Source: a virus. From it: a DNA stretch of 64,000 nt. Shown in pieces: positions 6,297 to 15,380 of the stretch. The notes under the pieces are model-generated. The model was not told the origin of the DNA, did no database searches, and worked only from the letters and a program-made list of their open reading frames with translations. How positions within the stretch are numbered: the first letter of the stretch is position 1; each line of letters begins with the position of its first letter. The position numbers were made by a program, and so were the translations under genes. The stretch lies in the IMG/VR virus record IMGVR_UViG_3300023170_000009, positions 98,418 to 162,417 of that record. One strand, written 5' to 3'.

Positions 6297-9200
6297 TTAA
6301 GCCTGTAATGCAATAGCTCTAAGTTCTTTAATAGTAGGAACTTTTGCTGGTTGTGAGGATATTGGCACAATCTTCACTGCAAACTCTTTATAAGAGGTGT
6401 AAGTAATAGTTGTTTGACTTGCCGTTGCTGTAGCATCTACCGAAGCACCTCCTCCAGAAATTGTTACTGTTACGGTACCGCCTGTATATCCTCTTCCAGG
6501 ATTTACAATGTCTATGCCTGTTACTAAACCAGTTGCCGTATTAACATTAGCAACCGCTGTTGCTCCATAGCCATTCCCTGAGTGTTCTATTGTTACAGAA
6601 GGTTGTGAAGTGTACCCAACACCTGGTGTTGAAAGTGTTATACTATCAATAACATCTACATCATACTCAAACTTTAAGCTAGTTGGATTTAATCCGTAAG
6701 AATCACCCGGTGCTTTTTCAGGTATTGAATAAACATAATCCTGTTGAGCTCCTGTAACGTTACTATTCTCTCTAGCTAAATCGCCTTGGAGTTGTAAAGG
6801 TATCCAGTATGCATCTTCAAATAATTCACCACTATCCTGTCCGTTTAAGAACTTGCCATATACTTTTACATCTGTACCTGCTGGTAGAGAGTTGGATAGA
6901 TACACATTTAGATCTTCTGCATCTTGTCCTTCATCCAATATAACCTTCCTAGTTATATATCTTGAACGAGCATCTCCACCGCTTCTTTGATCTTCATTGG
7001 TATAAACATCATCAATATCATTTTTAAATATTAATTGATTTAACTGTAAGGTATCAACTAATGGAGATACATTAGGATTGTTTGTGCTTAAAACTAATTT
7101 TACAGCAACATCTCTAGCATCTGCATTGTCTCCTTCAGAAGTGTAAATATTAGAAATAGATCTAACCATTCTTCTTTCTAAAAGTTCCTCTGTTCTTCCC
7201 AGCTCAAACGCTGTCCAATTGGAATCCTGTGTTCCTGCAGTATCTCTTAATTTGTAATATGCTTGTACAGATGTGCCAGGTGGCTCTACTATAGATTTGG
7301 AAAGAGCTAATGCATCAATATATCTACTGTCAATGCTTTCTATTTCATCATTGGTGATATCAGATGTTCCAAACCAAGGTCCGATCATAATCTTATCTCC
7401 TGGTTCAAATGCTACGTCATTAGCCGCTCCACCGATATAACCTGTAAAGGAATTAATAGACCAAGTTTCCACCTCAAGATATTCTCTTAATGGATGAACT
7501 TGTATAATATCTCCATTAACCACGAATATATCTACGGTTGCATCTTGAGTAGCACCACCACCAGTAACGGTTGCTGTTAAATTGTCCCACCAAGCCACCG
7601 TTTCTGTTCCAGCGCTAATAACATTGACACCTGTCATCTCTCCTGTAACAGTATCAACTACCGCCTCAAGAGTAACTCCTTTATTTGTACCATCAAAGAC
7701 AGACTCTACAGTTATAGTAGGCGTGCTAGTATAACCGGCACCTGGACTTGTTACAGATGCCTTAACAGTATGTATCATATGGCGTGGTTGGATAGAATTA
7801 TACTTGCTAGGGTCACTAAGTTTTATATAATCTCTTGTCGCATTTCTTATGTGCAGTTCTCTACCTGAACCAACTTCAAATGAACACTTGTTAATTGCAA
7901 ACATCATATCTAAAGACTGTTGAGGAGTCCAAGAAACATTATTGGCAGATGTAAACATAATACCATTATGAGGTTGTTTAGCAATTCTTGTCTCTGTTCC
8001 TACTTGGAATTCTCCTAATTCTGAAATCCATATTTCCCAACCTGGGTTGTTGTTAGCGGGGATTGGAACAAAACAGTATTCTGTCTCGTTCAAAAGATAA
8101 ACGGGCTTATTAAATCTAAACATCGACGGTACAAACTGTACTGCACCCCCCTCAGATTCTTCAGACGGTGTAATCTCCCAGTTGCTCATAGTGCAACTTC
8201 CCAATACCTTCTCGCCAGGAACACCATTGACAACTTCTCTTATTTGTAAAGTTACTTCTGCCCATTCATATGCTGGATCTGGGACAGTTCTAAAATATAG
8301 TTGAACGTCCCGTAAGAATACGCCCCCAGATTCTCCGCTTACTCTAAATGTTTGTGCTAGAGGATCTTGATATCCCCAGCCCCAACCGCGTTCTCCACCA
8401 CCAATCCATAGGTCGTCCCATATTCTAATCGATAGATCTGGAATAACAAAAGACCAAGGTGTTTGAGCAGGCGCCGGAGGAATAACTGGCGGCTCTGGTG
8501 TGGCAGCTGGAGGTTCTGGTGTTGCTACCGGAGGCTCTGGTGTTGCTGGAGGAGGATCTGCAGGCCCTGCAGGTGGGGGAACAGGCTGTTGGGTTGTCTT
8601 ATTGTGTGCAACCATTCCGTTCGCCACGTAATTGTGCGAGCCATCTGTTTCAAAGTTATATACTTTTACTGTCTGCAGTCCCATCCATTGAATACTTGTA
8701 ACTTCTTTTTCTGAAACTGTGCCATCAAGTTCAATAGAAATAATTCTATCACCAACTTCTAACTTACTAACTTCTAAATTGTATTGTTCGTATACACCTA
8801 TTTCTTTTGTTATGTCTGGATTAATAGATTTCCATCCATCTGTTGTCATAAATGGGTGACCGGGTGTTACACCACCAACGCCGTTAATTTGAAATATATC
8901 CTGCGGCGCTTCTGTGATATGGTGAACCTTAACTACAGTATTTACTGTATAGTGCTTACCTGCTAACCCACTTATACCTGCGACTTTATCCCCCGCTTCA
9001 ATCTCTTCAATAGGTTTGACGCCATTCTCTGCCATTAAAATTTCTGTTCCCGCAATAAAACATAGTGTGTGCGTTCTTGGAGGAGGATCAATTCTAGTCC
9101 AATCCAAATCTGGATCAAAGGTTGCTGGTTCAAAAATAACAGTTGTTACCGGCCAAGGTACATAATTCGGAATAGGAATAGGATTAGGAATAATCTCAGG

Positions 9201-12200
9201 AGGAGGTAAAGGAACACCGCCACCCGCCACATATTCATATACTTTATCTGTTACTACTCTATCATCTGTAACCGTATTTTTTGTAACATTTACAGTTCTT
9301 GTAGAAACGATTGTGTTTTGTTTTGTCTGGGACATTCCAGAGCTTTGGAATGTTGCCTCACAAGACGTTGTCGTAAACCTATCTCTATTTAAACTATCGT
9401 CAGTAAACATCATAACCCTGACGCCTGTTTGGAAAACTCCTGCAGGTACCCTAAAGTATCCGTATAAAGAACCTACAGAATCCGTAACTAAAGAGCCACC
9501 TGGATTAGGATAAACCCAAGTTCTATCCGTACCCGGCAATGCCATTGTTGCGGGATCTTCTGCAGCAAATGTAGCATATTGTCCTGTATCTACAGACTGG
9601 CCTGATAACCTAATCGGTGTTTGCGGTTTAGGAACTCCTCCTTCTTTTAATCTTGCAGTGGCTCCACAATATTGTGAAACATTAACACCATCAAAGAAAG
9701 GATAAACTCTTGTGTTTGGTTTCATATTTTTCAAGTGGAAGTGAATTACTCTAGGCCTCATATAGCCCAAGATTGATGTATCTACTACCATGTTTCCTAG
9801 AGAATAAGATTCTAAACCTCCTTCAGAAACATCTATTGTTGTTCCACTTCTTGTTTGATTTTGGCTAGTAGTGTATGTAATAAATGAATCGGAACCGCCC
9901 GTTGCATTGTCAACCTGTCTTGTAATAGTTTCTCGGTCGGTCTCAACCTTTGTCATTGCTCCAACGTCCTCCCAGTCACCCCATTGAGTACCGAAAGCGT
10001 CTTCCATCTTTTTCCAAGCATCATAATTTCCACTAAACTCTACGGAAACTTCTGGTGCAGTATCTGTGTCTACCCAGTTATCTACTGAAGGAGACAAAGT
10101 ACAGGTTCCTCTGTAATTAAACAGTAATTCAGAAACTAGGTTCTTAGGTTGGCTGGCAAACATATTAGCTGTCAATCTTGTTCCTTCATATGGAATTGTT
10201 GCCCAAAGTCCAGAATCTCCTGACTCCCAAGCCCAGGCTGTTTGTGCTGTGGTATTTGTCCAATCCATGTCTGCGTCTAAAGATTCACTATAAAAATACG
10301 GACGCAAATGCTTCTTCTTAAAATCCATTGAGCAATGATAATCTGGATCTTCTACGGCTCCTACAGAGTGTCCTGTAAAATTATCTACAAGTATGCCGTT
10401 TTTAAATCTATTTAATCCACTGTTAGCGTTTGTAATTTGTAAAGATTCTGCTGCCTTTTCTAGCAAAGTTAATGTAGTGTAATATTCTAGATTTTTAATT
10501 CTTTTCTCTAAAACACCAATATCTCTCATTGTAAAACGTCTATTGTCTGACTGTTTTACAACAATATCGTAATCGTATCTGTTTAATCTCTTAGCTGCCT
10601 TTGCCGACAAACATGGATATTGCGGCAAGTTAAAGGAAGCCAACTTCATGCTTGCTTCTGGGGTTTGTGGGAACTTGGGACTAGCAGAGTAAGCTGACTC
10701 AATTACTCTAAACTCGCCATGTTCATCTAAAACAATAATTGCGTTTCTGCCTAGATAGTATTCTAAATCTGTTGTAAACTGTTCTGTTGGAATAGGATTA
10801 GTTAACCCTGTATTGGGTCTAAAAATTATTTCTACTTCCGAAGGATTTAAAGGCGCGCCCGCAAGTGTTGATGTTGGCGTAACAGTGCTTTGCATCATAG
10901 GCCTAAAATCAATACAGTCCCTAAGATCCATATTTCCAAAATACTTGGACTTATACAGTGGTATTTCTTCAGTTTTAATTCCAGTAGCTCCTGTATCATC
11001 TACGGGATAAGAATTAATACAGAAGAAAGATGCTGTACTATAAGAATGTGAGAAGTAATCAAATGTTACTTGTAAATAAGGATATGTTGAAAGATTTACA
11101 GACGCTGTTTTCTTTTTAACTAACTTTGCATGTCCATAAAAACTGTCCTTTTGTCCGTTGTCCATTGTAAATTGATTTGTAACATCTATAGGACTGCTAA
11201 AGTTTGAGTTGGCAGATGCATATACAGATTTAATTTGAAAACCATCTGCAACCCCTAGACTCCAAGGTCCACCGATTCCTTTAGGGTGGGCTGCAACGTT
11301 AAATGTTACAATTTTATCTGACTGTAAAGACTTAGATGCAGGAGTTCCATCAATATGTTGTAGATTTGCATATACTCGAACTTGGTTTGCTGATCCCGTT
11401 AAAACACCTAAATTAATTGTGATGTGCTTAGAGCTATTTAAAGTAAATGTTGCTCCAGATAAATCAATATGCTCACCTGCAGCATAAGTAATACCACCGA
11501 GGATTACCTGTTCTCTAGCAACTGCTAAGAAATTGTCTTCAATCACAGTTTGTGTGAAACTTGAATATGGGAATGTGTCGTTTGGCAAATTATACTGTGA
11601 GCTACTAGAGCTAATATCTAGTTCTACGTTACCAGAACTATCTGCAGTTACATCAAACTCTCTACTGTAGATAAAGGAGTAATCGTAACCACCGTTGTCT
11701 GTTGCCATGTTTTTAACAGCATTGTATGGAAGTTTCCATAACATTTTATTGAAAGAATTTTCTTTTAATACGGCGCTGTCAGGAGTACCATCTCCTGTTG
11801 TATCTTCTAAAATAAGATCTGCATAACCATCGGTTTGTGCGTGATCAAAATGCAAGCCTCTTACGGATGTAAAAGGGCCGTTGAGCATTTGAATATCATA
11901 CAAATATATTCTATATTTTGCTGATGCTAAACCAGGTGTTCCTTCTTCTAAAGCTATATGTCTTACTCTTGCTTTACCTACTACGCTTCCTGTGCTTGTT
12001 CCTGATGTAATAAACCCAGGTGCGGTGTCTAATAAATCTACTCTACCGCCACCATCGACATCAAACAATCCATAAACTTCATTTGCCAAAACATAATTGC
12101 CATATGCTGTTCCAATAGAAGCACCTTCAACATATTTGTATTCTGTTGATTTATTAATCTCTATTCTTTTTGTTTGCTCTAGTCTTCTAGGATACCCAGC

Positions 12201-13286
12201 AACAACAGCTTCACCCGCATCAATATTTACTAGGAGTTTTGTTGCATCTCCTCCTTCTGCAGATGTAAAGAATCCAGAATTTTCTCCGTCATTCAAGTGT
12301 TCTTGTACTGTAACTTTTAATCCTCTTACAACATAATCACCAGATTCGTTGTATGTTCTTTTTGCTAACTCTTTACCTAAAGCGTTAAAAGGATCAGTTT
12401 TTGTTTGTACTACAGTAGGCGAACCAAATTGGTATTGCCCATACTGTACAAAGTTTTCAGGCTGTATGATGCCTGTGTCTGCACCCCTAACGTTAGTGGT
12501 GAAAGATGTTAAGCCTATAGTATATCTAAGTCTGTCTGCACCCGGTGCGTTTTCGTTATAAGATCCAGCTGCCGGATCTAACAGCGAGCTGTCTTCACCT
12601 GAGTTTATAATTTCTTCATATAAAGTAAATCCAACATTAATTAATTTATCTTCGTGAGAATATCTGTGAAGATAAGTTGATATTTGGTTGGACTGTACAA
12701 AGGCACCGTTTATATAAATTAACCCGGGAGAAAGTGTTATTTTTCTTGATTTTCCGTAATAACTGTTTTCACTTACACCCGTTGAACTTCCAACCACCAC
12801 TGTTGAATTATTTAAACTAGAGGTATTAGAATAAATGTCTAATACTTCTCCTGGTTGAAATACTTGATAAGTTCCTGTAGTGTCGCCTGATGTGTATCGA
12901 ATATAAAACGTTTTTGTGTCAGGTGCTTCCGCCTGTGTGCCTGTTGCAACTTCTAGGACTTTGGCTTGTATACCTGTTGTTCTTCCTACAACAATAGCAT
13001 TGACATATCCAGCAAGAGTTTCATCTGCTAAATCTATACCATTAATATCTGTATCATTAATTTTAATCCAATCAATATCCGCTAAATCTTCTTTACAACC
13101 AGAGACAATGGTACCTTCTCTTAAAACATAGGTTCCTAATTGAGAAACTTGGTTGCTCAATATACTTTGTAGCTGTGTTAGCTCTCTTGCCTGTACAGCA
13201 ACACCTGGCTTAAAAAGAATCCTCTGAAACTTTTTACCTTCAGAGAAATCGTCGAAATATGGTGCTGAATTTAAATTAATTGCCAT
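6297..13286 (-). CDS. giant DUF4815-type tail/baseplate structural protein with internal Hint domain
   Basis: 2329 residues, by far the largest gene. The N-terminus (PYFDDFSEGKKFQRILFKPG, then VQARELTQLQSILSNQ) is the hallmark of the DUF4815 virion protein family of marine T4-like phages. After about 1400 residues there is a Pro-rich linker, then a complete Hint (intein-like) domain at residues 1409-1562, then a second Pro-rich linker made of PATPEPP repeats (about 1568-1607), then the DPLAQTF and GGVFLRDVQLYF segments that normally continue the family. The C-terminal 600 residues contain two copies of a Gly-rich module (PGAGYTSTPTITV and PGVGYTSQPSVTI) also present in gp8 and the 861-residue protein. 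AGGA precedes ATG. It probably forms a large appendage near the baseplate edge. Confidence 0.85.
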   Translation of the reverse strand: MAINLNSAPYFDDFSEGKKFQRILFKPGVAVQARELTQLQSILSNQVSQLGTYVLREGTIVSGCKEDLADIDWIKINDTDINGIDLADETLAGYVNAIVVGRTTGIQAKVLEVATGTQAEAPDTKTFYIRYTSGDTTGTYQVFQPGEVLDIYSNTSSLNNSTVVVGSSTGVSENSYYGKSRKITLSPGLIYINGAFVQSNQISTYLHRYSHEDKLINVGFTLYEEIINSGEDSSLLDPAAGSYNENAPGADRLRYTIGLTSFTTNVRGADTGIIQPENFVQYGQYQFGSPTVVQTKTDPFNALGKELAKRTYNESGDYVVRGLKVTVQEHLNDGENSGFFTSAEGGDATKLLVNIDAGEAVVAGYPRRLEQTKRIEINKSTEYKYVEGASIGTAYGNYVLANEVYGLFDVDGGGRVDLLDTAPGFITSGTSTGSVVGKARVRHIALEEGTPGLASAKYRIYLYDIQMLNGPFTSVRGLHFDHAQTDGYADLILEDTTGDGTPDSAVLKENSFNKMLWKLPYNAVKNMATDNGGYDYSFIYSREFDVTADSSGNVELDISSSSSQYNLPNDTFPYSSFTQTVIEDNFLAVAREQVILGGITYAAGEHIDLSGATFTLNSSKHITINLGVLTGSANQVRVYANLQHIDGTPASKSLQSDKIVTFNVAAHPKGIGGPWSLGVADGFQIKSVYASANSNFSSPIDVTNQFTMDNGQKDSFYGHAKLVKKKTASVNLSTYPYLQVTFDYFSHSYSTASFFCINSYPVDDTGATGIKTEEIPLYKSKYFGNMDLRDCIDFRPMMQSTVTPTSTLAGAPLNPSEVEIIFRPNTGLTNPIPTEQFTTDLEYYLGRNAIIVLDEHGEFRVIESAYSASPKFPQTPEASMKLASFNLPQYPCLSAKAAKRLNRYDYDIVVKQSDNRRFTMRDIGVLEKRIKNLEYYTTLTLLEKAAESLQITNANSGLNRFKNGILVDNFTGHSVGAVEDPDYHCSMDFKKKHLRPYFYSESLDADMDWTNTTAQTAWAWESGDSGLWATIPYEGTRLTANMFASQPKNLVSELLFNYRGTCTLSPSVDNWVDTDTAPEVSVEFSGNYDAWKKMEDAFGTQWGDWEDVGAMTKVETDRETITRQVDNATGGSDSFITYTTSQNQTRSGTTIDVSEGGLESYSLGNMVVDTSILGYMRPRVIHFHLKNMKPNTRVYPFFDGVNVSQYCGATARLKEGGVPKPQTPIRLSGQSVDTGQYATFAAEDPATMALPGTDRTWVYPNPGGSLVTDSVGSLYGYFRVPAGVFQTGVRVMMFTDDSLNRDRFTTTSCEATFQSSGMSQTKQNTIVSTRTVNVTKNTVTDDRVVTDKVYEYVAGGGVPLPPPEIIPNPIPIPNYVPWPVTTVIFEPATFDPDLDWTRIDPPPRTHTLCFIAGTEILMAENGVKPIEEIEAGDKVAGISGLAGKHYTVNTVVKVHHITEAPQDIFQINGVGGVTPGHPFMTTDGWKSINPDITKEIGVYEQYNLEVSKLEVGDRIISIELDGTVSEKEVTSIQWMGLQTVKVYNFETDGSHNYVANGMVAHNKTTQQPVPPPAGPADPPPATPEPPVATPEPPAATPEPPVIPPAPAQTPWSFVIPDLSIRIWDDLWIGGGERGWGWGYQDPLAQTFRVSGESGGVFLRDVQLYFRTVPDPAYEWAEVTLQIREVVNGVPGEKVLGSCTMSNWEITPSEESEGGAVQFVPSMFRFNKPVYLLNETEYCFVPIPANNNPGWEIWISELGEFQVGTETRIAKQPHNGIMFTSANNVSWTPQQSLDMMFAINKCSFEVGSGRELHIRNATRDYIKLSDPSKYNSIQPRHMIHTVKASVTSPGAGYTSTPTITVESVFDGTNKGVTLEAVVDTVTGEMTGVNVISAGTETVAWWDNLTATVTGGGATQDATVDIFVVNGDIIQVHPLREYLEVETWSINSFTGYIGGAANDVAFEPGDKIMIGPWFGTSDITNDEIESIDSRYIDALALSKSIVEPPGTSVQAYYKLRDTAGTQDSNWTAFELGRTEELLERRMVRSISNIYTSEGDNADARDVAVKLVLSTNNPNVSPLVDTLQLNQLIFKNDIDDVYTNEDQRSGGDARSRYITRKVILDEGQDAEDLNVYLSNSLPAGTDVKVYGKFLNGQDSGELFEDAYWIPLQLQGDLARENSNVTGAQQDYVYSIPEKAPGDSYGLNPTSLKFEYDVDVIDSITLSTPGVGYTSQPSVTIEHSGNGYGATAVANVNTATGLVTGIDIVNPGRGYTGGTVTVTISGGGASVDATATASQTTITYTSYKEFAVKIVPISSQPAKVPTIKELRAIALQA
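8601..9062 (-). other. Hint (intein-like) domain inside the DUF4815 protein
   Basis: This part encodes residues 1409-1562. Block A is CFIAGTEILMAENG with catalytic Cys1 (C1409), block B is GGVTPGHPFMT with the TxxH signature, block F is VKVYNFETDGSHNYV and block G ends VAHN with the terminal His-Asn pair. At 154 residues there is no room for a homing endonuclease. The residue after Asn1562 is Lys, not the Cys/Ser/Thr that protein splicing needs, which is the situation in bacterial intein-like (BIL) domains that cleave rather than splice. It is flanked on both sides by Pro-rich linkers. Known from the family: the Cys can make an N-terminal thioester and the His-Asn can cleave the C-terminal side. 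Confidence 0.85.
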
Positions 13287-13295
13287 TTATCGTTC

Positions 13296-14891
13296 CTAAA
13301 ATCTTATCAATGTTTTTATTGTTTCCACCTGATCTGATGATCTATTAATCGGCGGCCTATTTTCTAAATATATTACTTCACCGGTTTTAACATTAACCTC
13401 TGGAGTCGTAAGACTATTTATAACGAGATTTAGATCTCCTGTAGAATTATTCGTTAATGTTGATGTGTTTAATATAATTGGTACCATGGCTACTAAATAC
13501 ACGTCAAAAGTTCCATCACTTTTTTCTACTATTTGAGAAACTTGGAAAGTCCCGCCATCGCTGGTTACTATTTCATCATCAATATTATAATACTGATTGT
13601 CAGATACATTTACGACAAAACAAGGAGTTCCTGTTAGTTCTGTGAAAAGCGTTGCGCTGTCGTAACCGTATATATTCTTAATCAGTCCTACTTGTCTAAA
13701 GTCATTACCCTTGATTAAATCTGCGTTGGCATTATCAGAAAAAGATAATGTTAATCCCAATGTCTTTGCAAAAAGTTCTTTGGGAGCATTTGATCCGTGT
13801 CCCCCTTTAGGAGAAATGATAGCATTACAAATAGCCCCTTGTCCTATACCAACGCTGTTTTGAATTGTAATGTTTGCCCAAGTATATCCGGTACCTGCAT
13901 TCGTTACAATAACTTCAATTACAGAACCTGTAGCATCTGCAATTCTAACTGAGGCCTCTGCACCCGACCCATCTCCAGATATAACTACAGTGGCATCTCC
14001 TTCAGAATAATCTTGCCCTGTGGATACTATATCTATTCTATCAATTGTACCATCAATAGCTGAGCCTTCAACTAAACTCTGTAATGTTGGTAATGGATCA
14101 TCATCACCTAAACTTACCGTTGCTGTTGCACCATTACCTGAATCTGAATTTAAAGCAATAAATGCAAACGTATATCCTGTTCCAGGGGTATCAATTGTTA
14201 TGCTGTCAACTGTATCTCCGGACAAAGTTGCTGTCGCTGTAGCACCTTCGCCGTCTCCAGATATAACTACAGTAGGAGCAGAAATATAACCACTGCCCCC
14301 GCTTGTAACGCTAATTGAATCTAATTCACCATTGACATCGAATGTGGGGTTACCTGTTAGTTTCCTAACAGGTATGTGCCCAGCATCTAAATATTTGGTT
14401 TGATCTGCTGCAGAAACTTGATACATAAATTTCCAAATATATCCATCTGATAACTGCTCAGGGCTTGTGCCTGTGCCTGTTGGTTTTATTGTGCTATAAC
14501 TATTTCTATTATTGTCTAAGCACTTATAAACCTTATATTCATCTGTCAGGACATAAAAGTTTGCAGTAGATAAGGATGTGGCTCCCGAAAAAGCTGGATT
14601 GTTCGTATTATAATTATTATTATAGGAATCGTATATTGTTCCGTACGCCCAATCAATTCTTCTAACTAAAAGACATGCATCTGCAGAAGTAACTCTTTGT
14701 AGAAACATTAAACGTTTTCTAAAGTCGTTAACATAATAATCAGAGTCTATAGGAGACTCTGGATTATCTTCATCTTCCCAGCTATTAGTTTTACCAACTC
14801 CTACATAAAAGTAATCGTTAGTATTACGGATGTCTCGGTAATAGGATCGAGCTAACTCAACCCTACCCATGTCCCTTAGTATTAGAGCCAC
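13296..14891 (-). CDS. 8: baseplate wedge subunit, T4 gp8 homologue
   Basis: 531 residues against 334 in T4 gp8. The C-terminus (GEVIYLENRPPINRSSDQVE) matches the T4 gp8 end (GEMIYMENRPPI...DQTEEI). The N-terminal half has the gp8 blocks DYFYVGVGKTNSWEDED, KVYKCLDNN and SDGYIWKFMYQ. The extra length is an insertion at about residues 190-360 of Gly-rich modules (SGGSGYISAPTVVISGDGEG, PGTGYTFAF, NAGTGYTWANI), the same as seen in the 861- and 2329-residue proteins. gp8 builds the wedge that holds gp6 and gp7 and the fibre attachment area. The start is GTG at 14891 with AAAGG upstream. Confidence 0.9.
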   Translation of the reverse strand: MALILRDMGRVELARSYYRDIRNTNDYFYVGVGKTNSWEDEDNPESPIDSDYYVNDFRKRLMFLQRVTSADACLLVRRIDWAYGTIYDSYNNNYNTNNPAFSGATSLSTANFYVLTDEYKVYKCLDNNRNSYSTIKPTGTGTSPEQLSDGYIWKFMYQVSAADQTKYLDAGHIPVRKLTGNPTFDVNGELDSISVTSGGSGYISAPTVVISGDGEGATATATLSGDTVDSITIDTPGTGYTFAFIALNSDSGNGATATVSLGDDDPLPTLQSLVEGSAIDGTIDRIDIVSTGQDYSEGDATVVISGDGSGAEASVRIADATGSVIEVIVTNAGTGYTWANITIQNSVGIGQGAICNAIISPKGGHGSNAPKELFAKTLGLTLSFSDNANADLIKGNDFRQVGLIKNIYGYDSATLFTELTGTPCFVVNVSDNQYYNIDDEIVTSDGGTFQVSQIVEKSDGTFDVYLVAMVPIILNTSTLTNNSTGDLNLVINSLTTPEVNVKTGEVIYLENRPPINRSSDQVETIKTLIRF

Positions 14892-14903
14892 TAAATATTA
14901 CCT

Positions 14904-15362
14904 TTAGCTAATTGTTACAGTCCAGGTTACAGTCATTGTATCATCTGCACCCTTATTAACCACATTAAATGTAGTTCTGCAAAGCATAGTACCGCCTGTG
15001 CCTGCATTTAAAACGCCTGCCTCAGTTACAGCACCTGTGCCTGTGCCTGCGCCAAAAGTAGCAACAAACTCTATAGCATTATCAGTAACAGTATCGCTAC
15101 TTAATGATACTCTAGCTAATTCACTTTGCAATGTAGAATCGCCATCAGCAGGAGTAGAAGCACCATTGTTGCCATCACCCTGACCAATAGCCATGTGAGA
15201 CATTGCTGCATCTGCTGTGCTGTTCATTCTAGCTGTAATAAAATCTAAACCGTCTCCAACCACTAAGTTATTAACAGTAAAGTCCTCTTTTACAAAACCG
15301 TTTTTATCTGTGACTACTACATTTACTTTACCTGTAGCGCCAATCTTATTTTTATAAAACAT
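14904..15362 (-). CDS. small virion structural protein
   Basis: 152 residues, beta-rich. It begins MFYKNKIGATGKVNVVVTDKNG, has a Gly/Asn-rich loop MAIGQGDGNNGASTPADG and ends with alternating Thr/Val strands (NKGADDTMTVTWTVTI). Proteins with this start are common between gp8 and the large structural proteins in marine T4-like phages and are usually annotated as structural. GGAG precedes the ATG. Its place between gp8 and the 861-residue protein supports a baseplate or fibre-connector role, not proven. Confidence 0.55.
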   Translation of the reverse strand: MFYKNKIGATGKVNVVVTDKNGFVKEDFTVNNLVVGDGLDFITARMNSTADAAMSHMAIGQGDGNNGASTPADGDSTLQSELARVSLSSDTVTDNAIEFVATFGAGTGTGAVTEAGVLNAGTGGTMLCRTTFNVVNKGADDTMTVTWTVTIS

Positions 15363-15380
15363 TGTTAAATCTCCATATGT

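Noticed and set aside
8463-8714. Arg/Trp/Cys-rich plus-strand frame opposite the Pro-rich linker
   Set aside because: Antisense of Pro/Ala codons in the DUF4815 gene; no start signals.
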